A DNA stretch of 7,868 bases, from the NCBI GenBank assembly GCA_964556785.1, contig CAZKXM010000091.1, forward strand, positions 1 to 7,868. Direction: 5' to 3'. Position numbers and translations under genes: made by a program. This document shows, piece by piece, positions 5,400-7,868 of the stretch. Numbering within the stretch: the first letter of the stretch is position 1; every line of letters begins with the position of its first letter. The notes below the pieces were generated by a model, which saw only the letters and a program-made list of their open reading frames with translations, was not told the origin of the DNA and ran no database searches. This stretch comes from CAG-1031 sp964556785. GTDB taxonomy: Bacteria > Bacteroidota > Bacteroidia > Bacteroidales > Muribaculaceae.

Positions 5400-7307
5400 A
5401 TGAATAAATTTATTCTCACCCTTCTGGGTACAGCCATTGCCGGTTCGGCCATGGCTTCGGCACCTGCATTTGTCGCAGCTGAGGCCGGTGAAGAAGGTCC
5501 CGAATTCACTTTCGTGACCGAGCCGTCGTCAGTTATCCTCACCCCCGGTTCGGGCACCACTAATCTTGGCGGTTTCGGTCAGGCTGCATGGGGTCAGAAA
5601 GTGTCGCAGGCTGTATGTCTCGACAAAACCGTGACACCCGCCTATGCCGGCTGTCAGATCACATCGATTTCACTGATCACTCCCGGTGGCAATTCAAATA
5701 CCACCATCAGCAAGAATCCTATCAAGAACGCCACACTCTTCCTCACCCATGATCTCAACGGCGAGCCGTTCTACACCCGCGAGGTTGAGCTTCCCTCAGC
5801 CGGAAAGCAGAACGTGACCTTCAACGTCGAGGAGCCTTACACAATCACCGGCGACGAAGTTGTCTACGTTGGTTACTCCCTGGTTGTGGCCGACAATTCG
5901 GTTTATATCGGCTACATCAACCGCACCGCCACAACCGCAGCAACCAATAATGTTCCCGTGATCAGAGGCTGCGCGCTGATCGAGGTTGGCGAAGGCGACG
6001 GATATTACGACTACAGCGACTCATCTGTCAACGCTCTCGCCCTCGGCGTGGGCATCACCGGCGAGCTCCCCACCGGCGCATTCATCACCGGCTATCAGCT
6101 CCCCGACATTGTCAGCTCGGAGCAGGGTGGAACAGGCTATGTCTGGATCACCAACTTCGGCGGAAGCACCATCAACAGTGCCGAAATCGAATATAACATC
6201 AACGGTGTTACCGGCAATTCGCGCAACAGCGTTATCCAGGGCACCACTAACGGAACCATCCTGCCTACAACCACAGGCTGGGTATCGTTCCCCATATCGG
6301 TTAACGCCGAAACCAGCGGCCGCATTCCCGTTTCGTTCACCCTGGCCAAGGCCAATGGTGTCGACAACGCATTTGCCGCTAACGCCAAGCGCGAAACCGA
6401 CGTCCTCGCCCTCAAGCCCGGCGAAGGCTATCCCCGTGCACTCGTGCTTGAGGAAGGCACCGGCACATGGTGTGGCTATTGCCCCGCAGGCATCGTGATG
6501 ATGGAGGAACTTGCCGAGCTCTATAGCAACACCGAGGTGATCCGTGTGGCCGTCCACAACGGCGATGATATGGCCGTCTCCACCTATCAGCCCTTCATCA
6601 CCAACTACACTCCCGGCCTTCCCGGTGCCTTCGCCAACCGTTACGCCGAGATCGCTCCCAACTCGTCAAGCAACGTTAGACAGGTTCAGGCCGCTTATGA
6701 GGCTTGCAACAAAGTTGGTTCGCCCATGATGATCGAGCTCGAAGGCGAGCTCCCCGAAGGTGCGCGCGATTACAACCTCGATGTCACAGTAACTCCGGTT
6801 TACGATCTCTCGAATGTTGGCGACCGTTACCGTGTGGCAATCGTGAGAGTGGAAGACAACGTTGGTCCCTACCTTCAGACAAACTATTTCTCAGGCTCAG
6901 GCCAGTGGGGCCAGTGGGGCGTGAGCGAGAGCAAGGTAGCCACCATCTACAACGATGTCGCAACCCGTCTCGACGTCTGGAACGGTGTTGAAGAATCGCT
7001 CCCCGTTAATCTCGAAGGCGGCAAGGCTGTAAGCTATTCAACCACCATGTCTAACCGCGGCACACTCGGTCTGGAGACACGCCTTGTGGCAATGATCGTT
7101 GACACCGCCACCGGTTATATCGTCAATGCAACCCAGATCGACGCTCCCAAGCAATCAGGAGTAGAGACCATCGCTGCCGACAACAGCGGCGTCAACAACG
7201 CTCCTGTTGAATTCTTCAACCTTCAGGGTCAGCGCGTGATGGATCCCGCCAACGGTATCTTTATCCGTCGTCAGGGCGCCGAGGTGACAAAGGTGCTCGT
7301 TAAATAA
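5400..7307 (+). CDS. Large secreted Omp28-like protein with WCGYC redox motif and T9SS-like C-terminal tail
   Basis: This 635-residue protein has a signal peptide (about 1-20, cut near SAMAS). Residues about 35-225 look like a beta-sandwich domain with repeated Gly/Thr/Asn-rich strands and cysteines 73, 85 and 191. Residues about 225-335 look like a second Ig-like beta domain. From about 345 there is an Omp28-like thioredoxin-fold domain: LVLEEGTGTWCGYCPAG (348-364) with the pair Cys358/Cys361, VAVHNGDDM (383-391) and a likely cis-proline in PGLPGAFANR (405-414, Pro408). The C-terminus (603-635), with VEFFNLQGQRV then NGIFIRRQG and KVLVK, is a short sorting-domain-like tail common in Prevotella and Muribaculaceae secreted proteins. 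The redox domain is a paralog of the lipoprotein at 3811. The gene follows an 84-base gap with a palindrome and its own promoter element, so its expression may be uncoupled from the upstream genes. Its substrate is unknown. Confidence 0.85.
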   Translation: MNKFILTLLGTAIAGSAMASAPAFVAAEAGEEGPEFTFVTEPSSVILTPGSGTTNLGGFGQAAWGQKVSQAVCLDKTVTPAYAGCQITSISLITPGGNSNTTISKNPIKNATLFLTHDLNGEPFYTREVELPSAGKQNVTFNVEEPYTITGDEVVYVGYSLVVADNSVYIGYINRTATTAATNNVPVIRGCALIEVGEGDGYYDYSDSSVNALALGVGITGELPTGAFITGYQLPDIVSSEQGGTGYVWITNFGGSTINSAEIEYNINGVTGNSRNSVIQGTTNGTILPTTTGWVSFPISVNAETSGRIPVSFTLAKANGVDNAFAANAKRETDVLALKPGEGYPRALVLEEGTGTWCGYCPAGIVMMEELAELYSNTEVIRVAVHNGDDMAVSTYQPFITNYTPGLPGAFANRYAEIAPNSSSNVRQVQAAYEACNKVGSPMMIELEGELPEGARDYNLDVTVTPVYDLSNVGDRYRVAIVRVEDNVGPYLQTNYFSGSGQWGQWGVSESKVATIYNDVATRLDVWNGVEESLPVNLEGGKAVSYSTTMSNRGTLGLETRLVAMIVDTATGYIVNATQIDAPKQSGVETIAADNSGVNNAPVEFFNLQGQRVMDPANGIFIRRQGAEVTKVLVK

Positions 7308-7327
7308 TCACCTGTAAAAACAAAATT

Positions 7328-7741
7328 ATGGAATACTATATAATGATGAACGGGGTCGAGATCGGACCTATGACCGCTCACCAGATGATGGCTTATTCGC
7401 CCAATGAGCAGACTCCGGTCAAGACCGCCGCAGACGAACAGTGGCGTCCGCTGCTCACCTATCCCGAGCTTATGAGCATGCTTCATGGCGAAGAGGTGGC
7501 AGGATCTTCGAAAGAGCACGTAGTTGCCGGAATCCTCGCGATTCTTGTCGGAACCCTCGGCATTCAGTATTTCTATGTTGGAAAAACAACAGCCGGAATC
7601 CTCACGATCCTGATCTCGATTGTCACCTGCGGCCTTTGGGGCGTCATCACCCTCATTCAGGGAATACTGATGCTCATAATGTCGCAACAGGAGTTTGACA
7701 GCAAGTATGTTGATTCGAAGTCAACCTTCCCCATTTTCTGA
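7328..7741 (+). CDS. GYF_2 and TM2 domain-containing small membrane protein
   Basis: This 137-residue protein has two domains. Residues 2-50 match the bacterial GYF_2 type: YYIMMNGVEIGPMT at the start, then TPVKTAADEQWRPLLTYPEL, the usual 'G..iGP.s..el...T.Vw....W..l' pattern. Residues 62-120 match TM2: KEHVVAGILAILVGTLGIQY is the first helix, FYVGKTTAGIL the polar turn, then a second hydrophobic helix to about residue 118. It has no signal peptide and is predicted to sit in the inner membrane with two helices, the GYF_2 domain probably cytoplasmic. GYF domains bind proline-rich peptides in eukaryotes; the role of the bacterial type is not settled. It starts 20 bases after the 635-residue gene and is followed by a strong terminator, so it is the last gene of the unit. 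Whether it works with the redox proteins cannot be told from sequence. Confidence 0.88.
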   Translation: MEYYIMMNGVEIGPMTAHQMMAYSPNEQTPVKTAADEQWRPLLTYPELMSMLHGEEVAGSSKEHVVAGILAILVGTLGIQYFYVGKTTAGILTILISIVTCGLWGVITLIQGILMLIMSQQEFDSKYVDSKSTFPIF

Positions 7742-7775
7742 CACATCATCATTATCCTATTCCTTCATCCTTATA

Positions 7776-7817
7776 GCAAGGGCCGCGCCACACAACAGCG
7801 CGGCCCTTGCCCTTTTC
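7776..7817 (+). terminator. Strong intrinsic (rho-independent) terminator closing the plus-strand cluster
   Basis: A perfect 13-pair GC-rich stem is formed by GCAAGGGCCGCGC (7776-7788) and its reverse complement (7798-7810), with a 9-base loop, followed by CCTTTTCTGTT. It begins 34 bases after the stop of the GYF_2-TM2 gene. The T-run is short, but the stem is very stable. It is symmetrical, but no A-rich tract suggests strong use in the reverse direction. Confidence 0.88.
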
Positions 7818-7828
7818 TGTTACGACGC

Positions 7829-7864
7829 TGAAACATGTTACAACCGATGTTTCAATTTTGTAAC
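7829..7864. repeat. Two interlocked inverted repeats at the window end
   Basis: TGAAACAT (7829-7836) pairs with ATGTTTCA (7847-7854), and GTTACAA (7837-7843) pairs with TTGTAAC (7858-7864). The second repeat starts inside the loop of the first, so the two pairings are interleaved. In DNA this could be a pair of operator half-sites for a regulator of the gene to the right. In RNA it has the order of an H-type pseudoknot. No gene is visible here, and the context lies outside the window. Confidence 0.55.
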
Positions 7865-7868
7865 AAGT

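Noticed and set aside
6899..6920. Short tandem repeat encoding GQWGQWG
   Set aside because: It is only two copies of a 9-base unit inside a coding sequence, in frame, with no sign of a larger repeat array.
1..7868. CRISPR array, tRNA, rRNA or insertion sequence
   Set aside because: No direct repeat array, cloverleaf, rRNA-like stretch, transposase or terminal inverted repeats with target duplication were seen.

Overview
The window looks chromosomal and comes from a member of the Bacteroidota, most probably order Bacteroidales and plausibly Muribaculaceae. Three things point there: TAnnTTTG-type promoters with no clear Shine-Dalgarno sequences, Omp28-like and type IX secretion-like surface proteins, and a C-terminal tail of the 'FFNLQGQRV...NGIFI' kind. 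The rank below phylum is an inference from protein style and moderately high GC. It has not been tested by a search.

Left part, minus strand (1-1441): three housekeeping genes are read leftwards as one probable operon. They are ruvX (YqgF-family resolvase-like protein), def (peptide deformylase, overlapping ruvX by 4 bases in an ATGA junction) and ettA (ABC-F translation factor, cut by the window edge). A promoter at 1453-1486 fires into ruvX and leaves almost no leader.

Middle and right part, plus strand (1579-7741): six genes run in one direction from a well-formed Bacteroidota promoter at 1490-1520. They encode a periplasmic TlpA/ResA-type thioredoxin (WCKPC); a probable outer-membrane beta-barrel of the DUF6029 type ending in a CSGGVC loop and a C-terminal Phe; an Omp28-like lipoprotein with CVNC; a small secreted protein with CAGGLC and a T9SS-like C-terminal domain; a large secreted protein with a second Omp28-like domain (WCGYC) and a T9SS-like tail; and a small GYF_2-TM2 membrane protein. 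Gaps are short (12 to 84 bases). The largest gap, before the 635-residue gene, holds a near-perfect 42-base palindrome with a second promoter element inside it. A strong intrinsic terminator at 7776-7817 closes the unit.

The main point of interest is that five consecutive exported proteins, predicted to lie from periplasm through outer membrane to cell surface, each carry a close cysteine pair, and three of the five have thioredoxin-fold signatures. This suggests a dedicated envelope thiol-disulfide or metal-handling system crossing the outer membrane. That function is an inference from sequence and order, not a demonstrated one. The last 40 bases hold two interlocked inverted repeats that probably belong to the control region of the next gene.
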